The position numbers were made by a program, and so were the translations under genes. The notes under the pieces are model-generated. The model did no database searches. It was given only the letters and a program-made list of their open reading frames with translations, and was not told the origin of the DNA. Of a stretch of DNA of 64,000 bases, positions 23,977 through 36,400 are shown piece after piece; positions within the stretch are counted from its first letter, which is position 1, and every line of letters begins with the position of its first letter. Source of the DNA: Mrakia gelida. Lineage: Eukaryota > Basidiomycota > Tremellomycetes > Cystofilobasidiales > Mrakiaceae. The DNA is taken from NCBI GenBank assembly GCA_024345305.1, contig BRON01000007.1:1798001-1862000 (forward strand), written 5' to 3'.

Positions 23977-26900
23977 TCACTCAACCGTCAAGTTCTCCGG
24001 CGCGAGCCAGTACTGCACACCACCCACCGAAAGCCCAAAAAACATCAACCTTCTCTTCCCCTCTCAAACCCAAGCACGAACTCTTGCACTCACCTCAGCA
24101 ATAACAGCCTCCACCACATCGACGAACCAAAACCCACCTCCCTCTCTCCCAACCCAAACAAACCTCCCAAAGATCCCCATCCCAGCCCTCACCTTCCCCT
24201 TCACTGCTTCCTCGTCCACCCAGATCACGATCCTCCTCCTCCTTCCATCGCCCTCCGTTCCTTCTTCGACGAACGCATCTTTCGGCGCAACCGTCGTCTT
24301 CCCTTGAGCGTCGTCGGTTTCCGAAGCGACAATCTCCCCAAACGGCGCAGGAACTGGATCCTCCCACTCCTCGAGCACCAATGCTCCGAGTTTGGGGGTT
24401 CGGCGTTCGTCCCTCGCAAGTTCGTGGGTCGCAATGGACGGGTGGGAGGAGGTGTTGGGAGGGACGTCGACGATTCGGAGGAGGGAGAGTTGGGTGTGGA
24501 GGGGTGTGTAGGAGGTGAGGGGTTGGGTTAGATAGGTCGAAGAAGATGAAGATGTTGATTCGTTCCCTCCGGTGGTGGAAGAGGAAGAGGACGAGGGGGA
24601 AGGAGGGAACAGCGCCTTAATAGGATCGATGAGCAAGGCAGGGGAGACTCCCCATCCTCCGTCGTCGAAGAGGTTGGCGGAGTTGTCGGCTCCTGCGGTG
24701 GTGGTAGGGATGGGGGAGAAGGAGGACTCGTCGAGCAAGTCGGCGAGGGGTGGTGCGAAAGAGAGGGAGTGGAGGGTTTCGTTGGGGTCGAGGTCCCAGC
24801 CTGATCCGCCGTTGTTGTCTGAGGGTTCGGAGGAGGAGGAGGAGGAGGGTGGGAGGGGATCGGAGGCGAGGATGACGACTGGGGAGGGCTCGAGAGTGGT
24901 AGCTGGGGTGACGGGGAGGGAAGAGCCGTTGGAGGTGGAGGAGGAAGGTTCGACGACGACGAGGGAGGGAGGAGGAGTTTCGGATTCGAGGTTGAGGTTC
25001 TGGACTTGGCTGGCGAGAACGTGGTCGTCTTCTTGGTCCTCCTCGGGGACGATCTCGTCGGGTACAGCAGTTGACCATCCGTTGTTCCTCTCTTGGATGA
25101 GCTGGTCGGCGAAGAGAGATAAGAGAGAAAAGGTCAGTTGCGTCGCGTCGGTCGAGATTCGAACGATGGAGCGAAAGACTCACGGCAGTTCCCCAGACTC
25201 TCGAGCAGAGCTTGTTGAATCCGTCTTCGAGAGCAACGGCGATGTCTGGAGGTCGAGAAGGCGAGTATAGAAATGTCAGCTCCCGTCCGTCGACGAGAAA
25301 AGGGAGAGGTGCGACGGAACTCACCCTTCGTCGCGAGCATATCCCTCTCGGCCATCTCGCACACCTTGACCGCCTTCTCCAACTCTGGGATCCTCTCAGG
25401 TAGAACTCCATGGGCGAGGAGGTAGAGAAGGTAGGATTTGGTGACGAGGGGAGCTCCGAGAAGTTGCTTGTCGAGCCTGAGGTTTCGCGAGCGAAGGAAC
25501 GCAGAGGAGCGGCTCAGCGCTGGGAGTCGGCCTCCTCTCGGACGAACTCGTGCTGAGGGAGATATATTCAAGAGATGTACTCACCAAGCCAACCAGCATC
25601 CTTGAACTCGAAACTCAACCAGATCCTCACCGTCCCTTCGATGTCCTCGAGGAATCGACACTCTCCTCCTTCCTCGGGACTGATGAAGTCTGGTTCGGGG
25701 TGGAAGATGAGGCCGTTCTCGTCCCTGCAGCCCACGACAGCACAGTCGGCGTCAGCGCGCGAGAAGAACTGAAAAGGGAGAGAAAGAGGGAGGTAGCACG
25801 AGCGAGTAACTCACTCGACGATCTCGTCGTCCGAATCCTCGTCGACCAAGTCCGGGACTTCCTCGCTGACCTTCTTCTCGAGAGGTTTGGAGATCTGAGC
25901 GTATCGAATCCAGTGGCACCAGATGTTGTTGTAGGTCTGTTGTCGTCGAGGAAGAGAGGGAAAGAAGGGGAGAAGGGCGAGGGGAGGTCAGTTTCGGGTC
26001 GACGCGTTTCGACCTTCCCCTCCCCTCCTTCGCTCGAAGTCGCTTCCTCCTCTACCCTACCCACAACTCAGCAGCAGAACATTCCAGAGCGCTCGTATCC
26101 CTTCGAGGGACACGAGAAGAAGCGAAGGAAACTCACATGACTCAAAGTGAACTTTCTCGAAACCTCCCACTCCTTCGTTGCTCGATAAACTCGGGTGAGA
26201 GGGTGGAGAAGACTGGAAAAGAGCAACAGCGAGGTCAAGGGTTCCAAAGGGAATAGACGCAGAGAGGTTAGAAGATGAGGAGAGAAAGAGGAGGGAAAGA
26301 GAGTTGTCAGCTGCTCGTTCGTTCGTGCGAACCTCGCCCGCTCCAACACTTCTTCTCCTTCCTCCAGAACAAACTGGGGACTCAACGGATCGTAAGGAAC
26401 CCCTCCTCTCGTTGCGACCGGCTCCTCTCCTCCAATCCCAAAGAGGTCGTCGACTCTGAGGATCCCTTGCTTGCTCGCTTTTCGCTTGTACTTGTCGTGT
26501 CTCGAAGGGTCGTGGTCGACGTGGATGTCCACCGTTGGGATCCCAGCTCTGCAAGAAGAAAGACGGAAGAGAGCAACGTATGTTAGTACGAGGCGTGCTA
26601 CGAGTAAGAGGGTCTCGAGCAGGCTGAGCAGAGAGTGCGAGGGAGCAAGAGGGAAGACGAACCCGTCGACCTCCATCTTTCGGTAGCCTTTGGGGAAAGC
26701 TCGAGGTTCGTCTCCTTCCTCAGCGTCCGAGTCAGAGTCGGCGTCTTCGAAGGGAGGGAGGAGTCCCATAGGCTTGAACTGTAAAGCGGAAGTGGAGAAG
26801 GGTTCAAGCTCAGCTCGAAGGGACGGGGAGATGGGAAGGAGAAGAAGGGAGGAGGGAGGAGGTTGAGCTCACGTTTGCGAAGGAGATGAGCTCGCCCAAC

Positions 26901-27121
26901 TGAGGGATAGGTTGAGGCCAAGGAGGGAACTTGAGGAAAGGTTTATCTTCGACCGAGGAAGGAGAAGGAACAGCTGGAGGTGCAGAAGGTATCGTTTTCG
27001 GAGCGAGTGACGGTTCGTGGAGGAGAGGAAGCTGAGCTCGAAAGGAAAAGGAAAGAGCGAAGGTTGGAGTCCTCGAACTCCATCTCCCCTCCTCCCTCCT
27101 CCCCTCCCTTCTCTGCACCAT
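23977..27121 (-). CDS. possible Arb1-like (argonaute siRNA chaperone complex) protein
   Basis: Ten or so exons. Readable blocks in order: FLKFPPWPQPIPQLGELISFAN, FKPMGLLPPFEDADSDSD, VDIHVDHDPSRHDKYKRKA with VDDLFGIGG, GVPYDPLSPQF, LLHPLTRVYRATKEWEVSRKF, YNNIWCHWIRYAQISKPLEKK, YLLAHGVLPERIPELEKAVKVCEMAERDM, and near the end IVIWVDEEAVKGKVRAGMGIFGRF. The 'LLxHxVxPE...A..VC..AE..' segment and the closing valine/WVD block recall the Arb1 family, which in fission yeast helps load siRNA onto Argonaute. This match is from memory of family patterns and is tentative. A last intron (acceptor GTGTGCAG) adds YWLAPENLTVE and TGA at 23977. The start is uncertain: the frame reaches an ATG at 27121 through low-complexity sequence. 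Confidence 0.5.
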
Positions 27122-28339
27122 GTGGATCTACTCCTTCATCACCTCCCAGCTCTCCTCCCTCCTCCCTCCACCAGGCGAACCAACTCCCTACCCTCCTCCC
27201 CCTTCCGAATCGAACCCGACTCCGTACCAGTTCCCCGTTCTCGCTCCGACCTCAACCGAACACAACCCTTACTCCTACCACGAATCTCGACCGGTAGGGA
27301 CATACGCAAAGAAGAAGACGAAGGAGATGAAGGCAGAGGAGGAAACGGAACTAGCAAGGAGGTTGAAGGAGAAGAGGAACCCTACCAAACCAGGTCAGTC
27401 GAGTCGAGTCGTCGATGGCAGAGCTCAACACTCGAGCCCTTCTTTGCCTCCCTCTCTCGTCCTCCCTCCTTCGTTTCTCACCCCCCTCCTTTTCTTTTGG
27501 AATCGAGCAGGACAGGAACCTATCAACGTCCCTATCACTGCTCCTTTCAAACGAGAGCTGGCACCTCTGCCAGACGCTGTAGAGAGTCAGTCCATCTCAT
27601 CTCAGCTCGCTCTCTCCTCGGCCCGACTTGACCCTCATCTCCCTTCTTCTCTCTTCTCTTCCTTTCCTTCGTTCAGCTCCTCTCAAAGTCGTTCGTGGAT
27701 ACCTCGCTAACGAGGTTGAGATGCTCTGCTCGGAAAGTGACTGGCAGCTTAATGAATGTGAGTTTCTTCCCCCGAGTGCTACTCGATTCGAACGAGGTTG
27801 CGGAGGACAAGCTCGAGCTCATCACCTCTTTCCTTCCACTCCCTCCTCCTGTCGCGTTCGTTCTCGTTCTCGTTTCCTCGCGTGCAAAGGCACAAGAAAA
27901 GGATCAAGCTTCACACTCGCTGTCTGCCTTGACGAGCGGAAGAGGAAACACAACTGTAGGCTTTTCCACAGGGTTCGTTCAACTTTCTTTTCGACGCTCT
28001 CTCTCTCTCCTTTCTTCACCTCCTCCCCACCCAGGCTCAGAGGTCTCTCAGTTTCCTTCGCTCGTGGAACTCAAGCTAACAATCAATCTTCCACTTCTCT
28101 CACTCTTCATCTTCCTTTGCCATCCCACTCCTCCCTCCTCTTCCGCAACCCAACGCGTCCCGCTTCCCTCCCCTCCTCCCTCCCAGGCCTTCCTCGCCTC
28201 CATGGGCTACGGTCGCCGTGATATGACCCCTCAACAGGACGTCCTCACATCGAGACTGGCCGATATCGCTTGGCAGGAGAGAGTCAGGGACGGGAGAGCG
28301 ACGGATAAGGACAATTTGGGGTTGCCGATGGAGGAGTGA
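27120..28339 (+). CDS. twin-CX9C (CHCH-like) protein
   Basis: Five exons: 27120-27393, 27511-27585, 27677-27757, 27890-27972, 28187-28339; about 220 residues. The N-terminus MWIYSFITSQLSSLLPPPGE is followed by a Pro-rich and a charged part, then CSESDWQLNEC and CLDERKRKHNC, which are two CX9C motifs 11 residues apart. The second cysteine is formed across the exon 3/4 junction (T plus GC). Without exon 4 the frame breaks, so the exon is needed. Twin CX9C proteins are usually imported into the mitochondrial intermembrane space by the MIA40 relay; that location is inferred. I cannot assign it to a named CX9C protein. The tail FLASMGYGRRD to LGLPMEE is hydrophilic. Confidence 0.65.
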
Positions 28340-28946
28340 GGGTGGCGGAGGTTTGGTTCGTGCAGTAGTGGGGGATGAGATGTTTGCGTGCTTGTGAGTT
28401 GGAGAGTTGAAAGATGGGAGGAGGAGAGAAGGGGGGAGAGTGAGAGTGGGTGATGGAAGAAGGGGTGGGAGGATGGGAGGTGAGGTGAGAAGGAAGAAGG
28501 GAGAGGAAGAAGAAGACAGTCGCGTGTTCTTGAGAAGAACGACACGAACGAGCGGGATTCCTCGCTTGGATACGGGCGCGAGCGAACTTGACGACGAAAA
28601 CAGAGCATGCGTTCGTCTTTAGGGCTTGATGGCTCTCTGCTCGACGACCAGAGCGCTCTAGTTCTTCGACGCGTCGTCGACGGTACGTTGCATCTCCTCC
28701 CTCACACTCGCGACTCGAGCTCGAACAAAGCTAAGAAACGCTCACCTCAAACCTTTCTCTCCTGACTGCTACCACAGAACGCGCTGACACCACAACAACC
28801 CCCGTCTTAGCCGCGGCGGCAGAAACTCTCCCTTCGCCCTTCCCTCAACCTCGCTCATCTCCGAACCCACCTCCTCCCTCCTCCCTCGAGCCCATCTCCC
28901 TCCTTCTCCCCTCCCCTCCCAACCCTCACCCTCACCTTCCCAAGCG
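28340..28946. other. intergenic, esterase upstream region
   Basis: About 600 bp. The last 150 bp before the esterase start are pyrimidine-rich with CCCTCC repeats. No gene recognised. Confidence 0.4.
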
Positions 28947-31607
28947 ATGTCCACCGCCCACCCCCACCCCACTCTCCCTCCTCTCCCCCTCCAAACACCC
29001 ACCTCCATCTCCTCCCCCCTCCTCGGAACCATCACAGGCTCCCTCCTCTCCGACCCAACAACGAACCAACCTCTCGCGAAACGATACCTTGCAATCCCTT
29101 ACGCCCAACCACCCACAAGGTTCAAGCGCGCTCAGCCACTGAGCGAGGAGTTCAGGTATGGAGAGAAGGGGGAGACGTATGAGGATTGGGGTGGGGTTTG
29201 CCCTCAGGTGAGTCGGCACAAAAAACGAGAAGGGAGGGGAGGGAGGGAGGAAGGGCGAGAGCTGACCTTGGTTCGTTTCGGTTTGGTTGGGGGAACGACA
29301 GAGGAAGTACAGCTTGTACAGCTACAAGAATGCTGGGTACTCGTACCCTGCTGATCCTCCTGCCAAATATACCGAGGTAAGTGTGCTCTCATTCTTCTTC
29401 GCTTCTTTACACGAGAAGTGAAGGAAGAAGTGAAGGAAGGGAGAGAGGGCGAGCTCGAGCAATTCGTTTGAGTCGCCGCTGACTGACTCTTTCTTCCCTT
29501 CTTCGATCTTGGCGAAAAACAAAACAGGACTGTCTTCAAGTGAACATCTGGACGCCTGTGGAGGATCCTCCTGAGGGGGAAAAGTGGCCTGTTTTGTTCT
29601 ATATCCGTGAGTTGGTCCGACGAGGGTGGTGAAGAGGATGGGAGGGAGACGAGGGCGTCGAGCTGATCGTTCGTTGTACTCGCTCGTTCGTTCGTTCGTT
29701 CGTTGGGCAGATGGAGGATGGCTTCAGGTTGGACATAACAACCAGGGAAGGAGGTACGATTCTACGTACCTTATAGGGACTGGGGCTCTGAGGGTAAGTT
29801 GATCGAGCTCTTCTTCTTTCGTCGTTCGACAGTCGAGACGAGCTGACCTTTTCGCGTTCGTCTCGTCTCAACAGTGCATCGTCGTTGCCCCTGGGTACCG
29901 ATTGAACCTGTTCGGGTTCCTCGCTTGCAAGGAGCTCGTCGAAGAAGGAGGGAACGAGTCTCTGAACCTTGGGCTTTGGGATCAGAAATTGGCTCTCGAG
30001 TGAGTCTGAATCGATTGATCACGACGCGTTTCCTCGGTCTCGAGCTCGACGAGCTTACACCCCTTTCGTTCTCATAGATGGGTCCACAAGAACATCCACC
30101 ACTTCTCTGGATCCTCTTCTCATCTGACCATCTCCGGTCTCAGTGCTGGTTCGCCTCTCCCCTCTCCCCATCGTCTCGTCGCGTTCGCTGACCACGACTC
30201 CTGATCAACTCGTTCATCGCAGGCGCCCACTCAGCCCACCAACAACTCAACCACTTCCTCTCCACCTCTTCTTCCTCCTCGGCTTCCACCAGTCCCACTC
30301 CCATTGGAATCGTCCTCTACTCCAACGCCATCCCCTCAACTCCTCGACTCGTCTCGGAAGGTCAGCCTCAGTTCGAAGCACTATGCGCTGCCGTCGGCGT
30401 CTCCCCTCCCTCTCTCGAAGGACTCAGGAAGATCGACGCCGCTGCACTAGTCAAGGCGATGGATGGGATGGAGATGCATACGTTCCGGGTGTGTCAGGAC
30501 CATGAAGGCGAGGGAAAGGGCTTCGTTTCGGAGGGAGCGATGAAGGCGGAGGTCGAGGGACGACTGGGAGTGTTTTGTAAGGAGAGGGGAATCAGGATTA
30601 TGTGAGTGCGCTTTAGAAGCTCGAGGACGCCGGTTACATACTAAACTCTCTCTCACTTTGTTTTCAACAGGCTGGGTGAAGTAGATCATGAGGTTCGTTC
30701 GGTCGTTCGTCTTCCTTCCTCCAACTGATCTCGACGCGTCGAGCTGACCTCTCATTCTTGCTCTCGTTCGTTTCCTCAGGAGGGAGTCTTCTCCCAAACC
30801 AACCCACCCATCAAACACTCCGAGCTCTACACCGAGCTCAACAACTACTACGTGCGTTCCCATCTCCGTTTCACCTCCTCCCATCATCGTTTCGCCCGAG
30901 CTTATCTCTCGTCAATTCGTCGTTTCGTCGCCTTCAGCCTCACCACCTCCTCGCTCGCGTCCTCCCCATCTACGACATCCCAGCTCCCACCGAAGAAGAC
31001 CCAGAGAAATGGATCGCTCTCCACGGGAAAATCACCGCTGATATCCAAGTCTACGCGAGTCAGAGAATGCTTGTCGACGGGTTGATCGAGGGAGGGTTAG
31101 GAGTCGAGGAGGTGTTTAGGTTCGTCTCTCTCTCTCTCTCCTTTCACCCTCCTTCCTTTCTCGACTACTCTCGCTCACCTCAAGTTCTGTTCGGGCTGAA
31201 TAGGTATCGAATCAACTGGAAACCAAAAGTATGGGACTGCTACGCTCCTCCTGAGTGCGTCCTTACTCTCCCTCCCACCCCCCCTCTCCTCCCTCCCTCC
31301 CTTCGTTGCTCACCCTCGTTTCGTTTCGCTACCCAGAATCGGCGTCACCCACGCCCACGACACCTCCCTCTGGTGGTACTCCTACCTCCTCGGCCTCACC
31401 CCTTCGGACCTCGCCCTCTCCCGAGCATGGCTCGCCCCCCTCCAAGCGTTCATCGAAGGTCGACCCGTCTCGAAAGAATGGGGAACGACGAGGATGGACG
31501 AGCTGAGAGTACTGAACTCCAAAGGGGAGATCGTGGTTGAGAAGGATACGAGGAGGGAGGAGATGGAAGAGTTGATTGGGGTGCTTAAAACCCTCGCGAG
31601 GGAGTGA
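28947..31607 (+). CDS. type-B carboxylesterase/lipase family protein
   Basis: Multi-exon gene from ATG 28947 (MSTAHPHPTL). The family start LLGTITGSL and YLAIPYAQPPTRFKRAQP is followed by DCLQVNIWTP, the oxyanion-hole HGGWLQVGH, APGYRLNLFGFL, NLGLWDQKLALEWVHKNI, and the nucleophile elbow GLSAGAHSA (serine in GxSxG). A later exon gives MLGEVDHEEGVF, where the acid residue of the triad is expected, and THAHDTSLWWYSYLLGL carries a candidate catalytic histidine. Stop TGA 31605-31607. No signal peptide is evident, so the enzyme is probably intracellular. It hydrolyses ester bonds; its substrate is unknown. Confidence 0.9.
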
Positions 31608-32294
31608 ACGTCGTACGAGGAAGAGAAGGAGAGCTAGGGAAGCAAATCGTGCGATGCGATGAAGGTGCTTGTTTGGTTTCTTCTCTCTCTCTTTTGCTTC
31701 GTTCGTTTTCACTCCTTTACCTCGGGTCGGCGTAATCTGATCAAAAGTTCGGTCCTAGACGCGAAGCAGGATCTCTATTGGTTGGTTTGCGCTTCGAGAA
31801 GCAGACAGACGAGAGTGGGACGAGGTCGAACGCGGGGGAGGCTCATTTAGCGACGCGTCTGTTTTCCCTTCCCGACTTCGCAGCTCTTGGTCTATGGCTT
31901 CGCTGGCCCTGAGAAACCTGACTCTTGAAGCAATTGGAGAGCAATAGATAACTCCTGGATCTGACTCACCCTCCTTTTCTCTCTCTCTCTCTCTCGCTGA
32001 GAAAGCACGCAAGGGAAAGCTGAGCGAGACGAGCTCGCTCGCTCTTCCCCGGGTTTGGTCGCGCGTTCGCCATTCTTCTCGCCCGTCCCATCTTCCTGAT
32101 TGGACGTTTTCTTCTGATGAGTTCTAGCCTTGAACTTGAACCCCCAACAACCACTTTAGCTTTCCTTCCACCCCAACACGACTTCTCTCTCTCTCTCATC
32201 AACCATCACCCTCAACCCAACTCAACTCAACTCTCCCCTCTCTCTTCCTCTGCCCAAATCACAACAACCCTCCCCAGCCCTCTCTCCTCTCGCC
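31608..32294. other. intergenic
   Basis: 687 bp with CT repeats at about 31978-31995. Nothing recognisable besides pyrimidine-rich DNA before the next start. Confidence 0.4.
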
Positions 32295-32638
32295 ATGATC
32301 ATGTCCATCTCCTCCTCCTCGCACGCAGGTCTGCTCAAAGATCTCGAGTCCCTCGTACGTCCTTCCACCTCTTCCCTCTCTCTCTTCCACCTCTCCCCAA
32401 CCCCCAACCCAATCCTAACCTCTTCTTCGCTCGCTCGTATGTGCAGTTCCACCCCTCCCGCGGACCCGTCGCTCAAACTCCCATCCCTCCCCGCTCCTCA
32501 GCAGCTTCCCTCCCAACGACAGCTAGGAAACCTCAAACCCACTTCTCCCTCTCACCCAACGTCATGTCGGCCTCTACCAACGTCAACCGAGCATCGAAAG
32601 CTCAGCAGGCGTCGCAAGGGGAGAAGGTGAAGAAATGA
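32295..32638 (+). CDS. small two-exon protein of unknown function
   Basis: Exon 32295-32354 encodes MIMSISSSSHAGLLKDLESL and is joined by an intron (donor GTACGT, acceptor TGTGCAG) to exon 32447-32638, which encodes FHPSRGPVAQTPIPPRS and ends EKVKK before TGA. The product has about 84 residues, hydrophilic, Ser/Ala/Thr-rich, with no membrane segment or known motif. Support rests on a good start context after a CT tract and a canonical frame-keeping intron. It could be a leader of a longer transcript instead. Confidence 0.45.
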
Positions 32639-33406
32639 GCTCGCTCGCTCGCTGGAGGTCGTTCCCCCCCCTCGGTGAGTTTCGATTCTCAAGCCTTCCC
32701 ACCTCTTCTCGACTCGTCCCTCGTTCTTTACCCCAATCAACGAGCTCCCCTTGGATGTCCGCCTCTTCCCGAAGAGACCCATGGATCTCAAACTGAACTG
32801 ACTCGAATTCGGTTCAAAATTCTTACAGAGCAGCGCTGAGTGAGGCGACGGCAATCCCTCCGATGAGACGAGCTCGTCATGAGCTCGCCTTCCCTCCCTC
32901 TTGTTCCCTTCTCTTTCTCCTTTCGTTTTTCGGTTTCGGTTCTGTTGTTACGACCTTGATGATTTCTTCTCTTCTTCGGCTCCTTTCTGCTATCCACTTT
33001 ACACTAGACGAGACTGACTGAACACTCTTATATCCATAGATTTGCCTTTGCTTGCTGAGCTGAGCGGGAGGGAGAGGGTGCGCTGGAGGGCTGAGTGAGG
33101 GAGGTGGTCGTGAGCTCGTTTTGAACGAAGGAAAGAGAAGAACGAGAGTTTTCTCAGAGAGATAACGAGGACGAGCTAGCTGGAGCAAACGGAAGAGGAA
33201 AAACCTGCACCTCGCCCTTTGTTGTCCTTTCCCTTATCTCATCGATTGAACCCTCGCGACCGCAGTGTCCCTCCTCCCTCCCCCGCGACGTCCTCCCCTC
33301 GCTCGTCTCCCTCCAACCCATCCACGACCAACCTCACCCACTCTCTCATTCCCTCTTCACTCTCACACCCAATCTCATACGCACACCTCCATCTAACGGC
33401 CTGACG
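32639..33406. other. intergenic, PNS1 upstream region
   Basis: 768 bp holding an intron-like GTGAGT just after the small gene and a CT-rich stretch before the PNS1 start. No coding region recognised. Confidence 0.4.
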
Positions 33407-36400
33407 ATGGCTCCCTCCGCGAGCGGCTCCCCCTCGAACGCAACGACGACGACGACTGGAGGCCTCTCGCTCTCGACGTTCGCGACTCAGTTCCTCAAGA
33501 ACCCTATATCAGCTGTAGCGAGTGCGGGGAGGGGAGGAGAGGAAGAGGAGGAGGAGGATGGATCACCGGTGAGTGCTGCGGGCTGTATAGATTGGGGAGG
33601 GAGAGACGAGAGCGGGGGAAGGTGGTGGTGGTGAGGTGGAGGAGGAAACGAGTCGAGGAAGGAGCTCGCCCTGAGAAAGGGAGGGTCTCGGAGATTAGGC
33701 CAGGGGATGCGAGGGGAAGCGCATATAGTCTTGTTAGATTGTGGGCGAAGGAGAGGTGGAGAGGATGGAGAGGGAAGAAGGAGAGAAGGAGAGGAGGAAG
33801 GCAGGGGAGTGGGATGATGAGGTCGTCGAAGAGACGACTCGTTCTTCCTTCCTTCTCTCGATCCAAACCTCTTAGTATCACCCCACGAGCAGCTCAGCAC
33901 TCACGAGTACTCATATACATACGGCGAGCTCAGCTTGCGGACCCATCCCTCAACCTTCCCTGTTCGGCGTCTTCCGAATCGAAGCTGACCTCGCCCCTCC
34001 CTTCGCTCCTCTCCTCCTCCCTCTTAGATGTTCTACTCCACCCACCAAGCTTCCTCTTCTCGTCACCACTCCAATCCCTCAGCTCCTCCTCCCCAACCAA
34101 CCTTATCGAGTTCTTCCACGATCTCTCTCCCTCACATCTTCGGGTCGAACGACTCCCTCGCACAGCAGCACGAATCGTCCACATCCGTCGTCTTTGATCG
34201 CCAACAGGAGGATCAAGAGGACGACGACAGCGACGACGACGGGGGAGGGTTCATGGGCAGAGCGGAGAGGGAAGACAGGGAACGAGGAGGGTTGCTAGCT
34301 GCCTCTTCGAGGGGAAGGATAGGTGAGTCTCGAGGAGGTGCTCACGAGCTCATCATCGTTCAGAACCTTCCGTTTCGCTGACCTTCTCCTCAACACCTTC
34401 CTTCCTTTGTTTCGCTCCGCTTCACTTCCCAGCCTCTCCCACCCGCCCACCACCACCTCAACAACAGCCCTCCTCAGCCAACCGAGGCTGGCTAGCCCAT
34501 CAATCCCTCTACCCTTCCTCTCGTTCCTCCCGCTCAGCTTCAACCTCCTCCACCTCCTCTTCCAACTCCAACTCCTCCGGCTCCTCTTCAGCCAACTCCA
34601 TCCCGGACGAGTATCTCGAGGAGTCAGCAGCTTCCTTGCCTCCTACGGCGCCGAGGGGAGTGAACCTTCCGAGGTCGGAGAGGGTTCGGGAGAGCAGCGT
34701 TTGGGGGATGAGAGGAGCTGGAGGAGATAGGGGAACGGGTGTGGTGGGTGGGGTGGACAGGTTGGTTGGGCTGGGTGGGAGAGGTTGGGGTGGGAGAGGA
34801 GATTGGAGGAAGTTCAAAGGTCAGTCAGGCTATCACCGTAGCTCTTTCGAGAGCGGGAGTGACAGACGAACCGCGGACGCGTGAGAGCTGACCTCTTCCT
34901 CCCTCACGTCTCAGACTCCCCCTTCCTAGCCCTACACCTCTTCTCCCTCCTCGCCCTCCTCATCTTCCTCCCCTTCACTCTCCTCTTCCACCCTTCCCTC
35001 CCTTCACCAACGTCTCCAACCCTCCCTTCACCTCCTCCAACAGCGTCACCCTTCCGGACCCTCCTTCACACCATTCCTCTTCTTTCTCTCCTCCTTCTCC
35101 TCGTCACGGCGATTCCACCGCTGTTTATGCTCGCGCTTAGGAGGGCCGTGAGAGTCGTGATCGTTGGGACCGGAGTGGTGGTTGTTAGTGGGCTGATGGG
35201 CGGGAGTTGGTGGTTGTTCCTCGGGAGCTTCGAAGAGGTCGGAGAGGGAGAGGTCAGGAATTGGTGGGGTGGAACTGGGTGAGTCTTTGCACCTGTCTTC
35301 TGTTCAGTCGAGACGTCGGAGGGGACTCGTGCTGACTAGGTCGATCGTTCGTTTCGCGCGTGCAGACTGAGGATCATCTCTCTCTTCCCTTTCCTCGCTG
35401 CGATCCTTTCGGCTCGCGTGATCTGGAGTCGGAGAGCGAAGCTTGCTAGGACTGTGGGAGTAGTAGAGGTACGTCTTCACCCTGCCATCCTCTCACTTGC
35501 TCCGTCGGAGAGACAAACGCTGACTCGAAACTTCCTCTCTTCGCTCGAAAACCCCAGCTCGCAATCGACGTCCTCCTCACCCACCCACCCCTCCTCGTCC
35601 TCACCCCTGCTCTCCTCGCCGTCTTCTCGGTCGCCTCTGTACCTTTCCTCGTCGTCATCATGCGGCTTCTTCTCCTCGGATACTACGAATCTCCGTGAGT
35701 CGCACGATCTCGCGCGTTTGGAAGTGAGTTCGAGCTCGACGACGCGACGCGACTGACCTCCGTTTCATTCGATTCGATCTTCAAACAGACCGGAAGGGAC
35801 CTGGATCTACCACCTCAAACCCAAAGCTACTCCCCTCATCCTCCTCGTCGTTGGGCTCTGGATCTGGATGTGGGGAGTCTTCCGTGGGATTGGAAGAGTG
35901 ACCATCGCGGGCGTGGTTGGAGAGTGGTATTTCCATCGGTGAGTCTTTCTTCCTCCTTCTTTATCCCCCTTCTCCGTCTTCCCTCCCTTCCGTACTGACC
36001 GTGAGCTGTCTTGAACTCGGCTGGTCCTCGTTCCAGGGACGACCCTGCACTCCCGTCCGCACCGACCTCGAACCTCAAGCAAACGGATCCCTTCGGACTT
36101 GGGTTCGAAATCGAGACGACTCGGATCGCGTTCAATCGAGCGACGGGTCCGAGTTTGGGGAGCATCTGCTTGAGCGCGCTGATCATGACTGTGCTGAGAG
36201 CTGTGAGAGAGGTGGCGTATTCGTTGAAGAAGGTGAGTGTCGTCGTTCTTTGCTCCTCGTCTCGTCGCGTCGCGTCGACCTCCCTCCCTTCCTTCCTTCC
36301 TTGCTCCCCCAAAATCCATCGCTGACCTCTTCCTGTTTTCTCTAACCTCGCACCGTCGGATTTCACAGGCAACCTCCCCCTCAACCGTCTCCTCCCTCCC

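Noticed and set aside
24617..25411. 264-codon Arg-rich open frame on minus
   Set aside because: Out-of-frame reading of the Arb1-like gene; the real frame has the recognisable blocks and splice junctions.
29690..29705. TTCG tandem repeat as a possible regulatory element
   Set aside because: Short simple repeat inside an esterase intron, in keeping with the general TCG richness of introns here.
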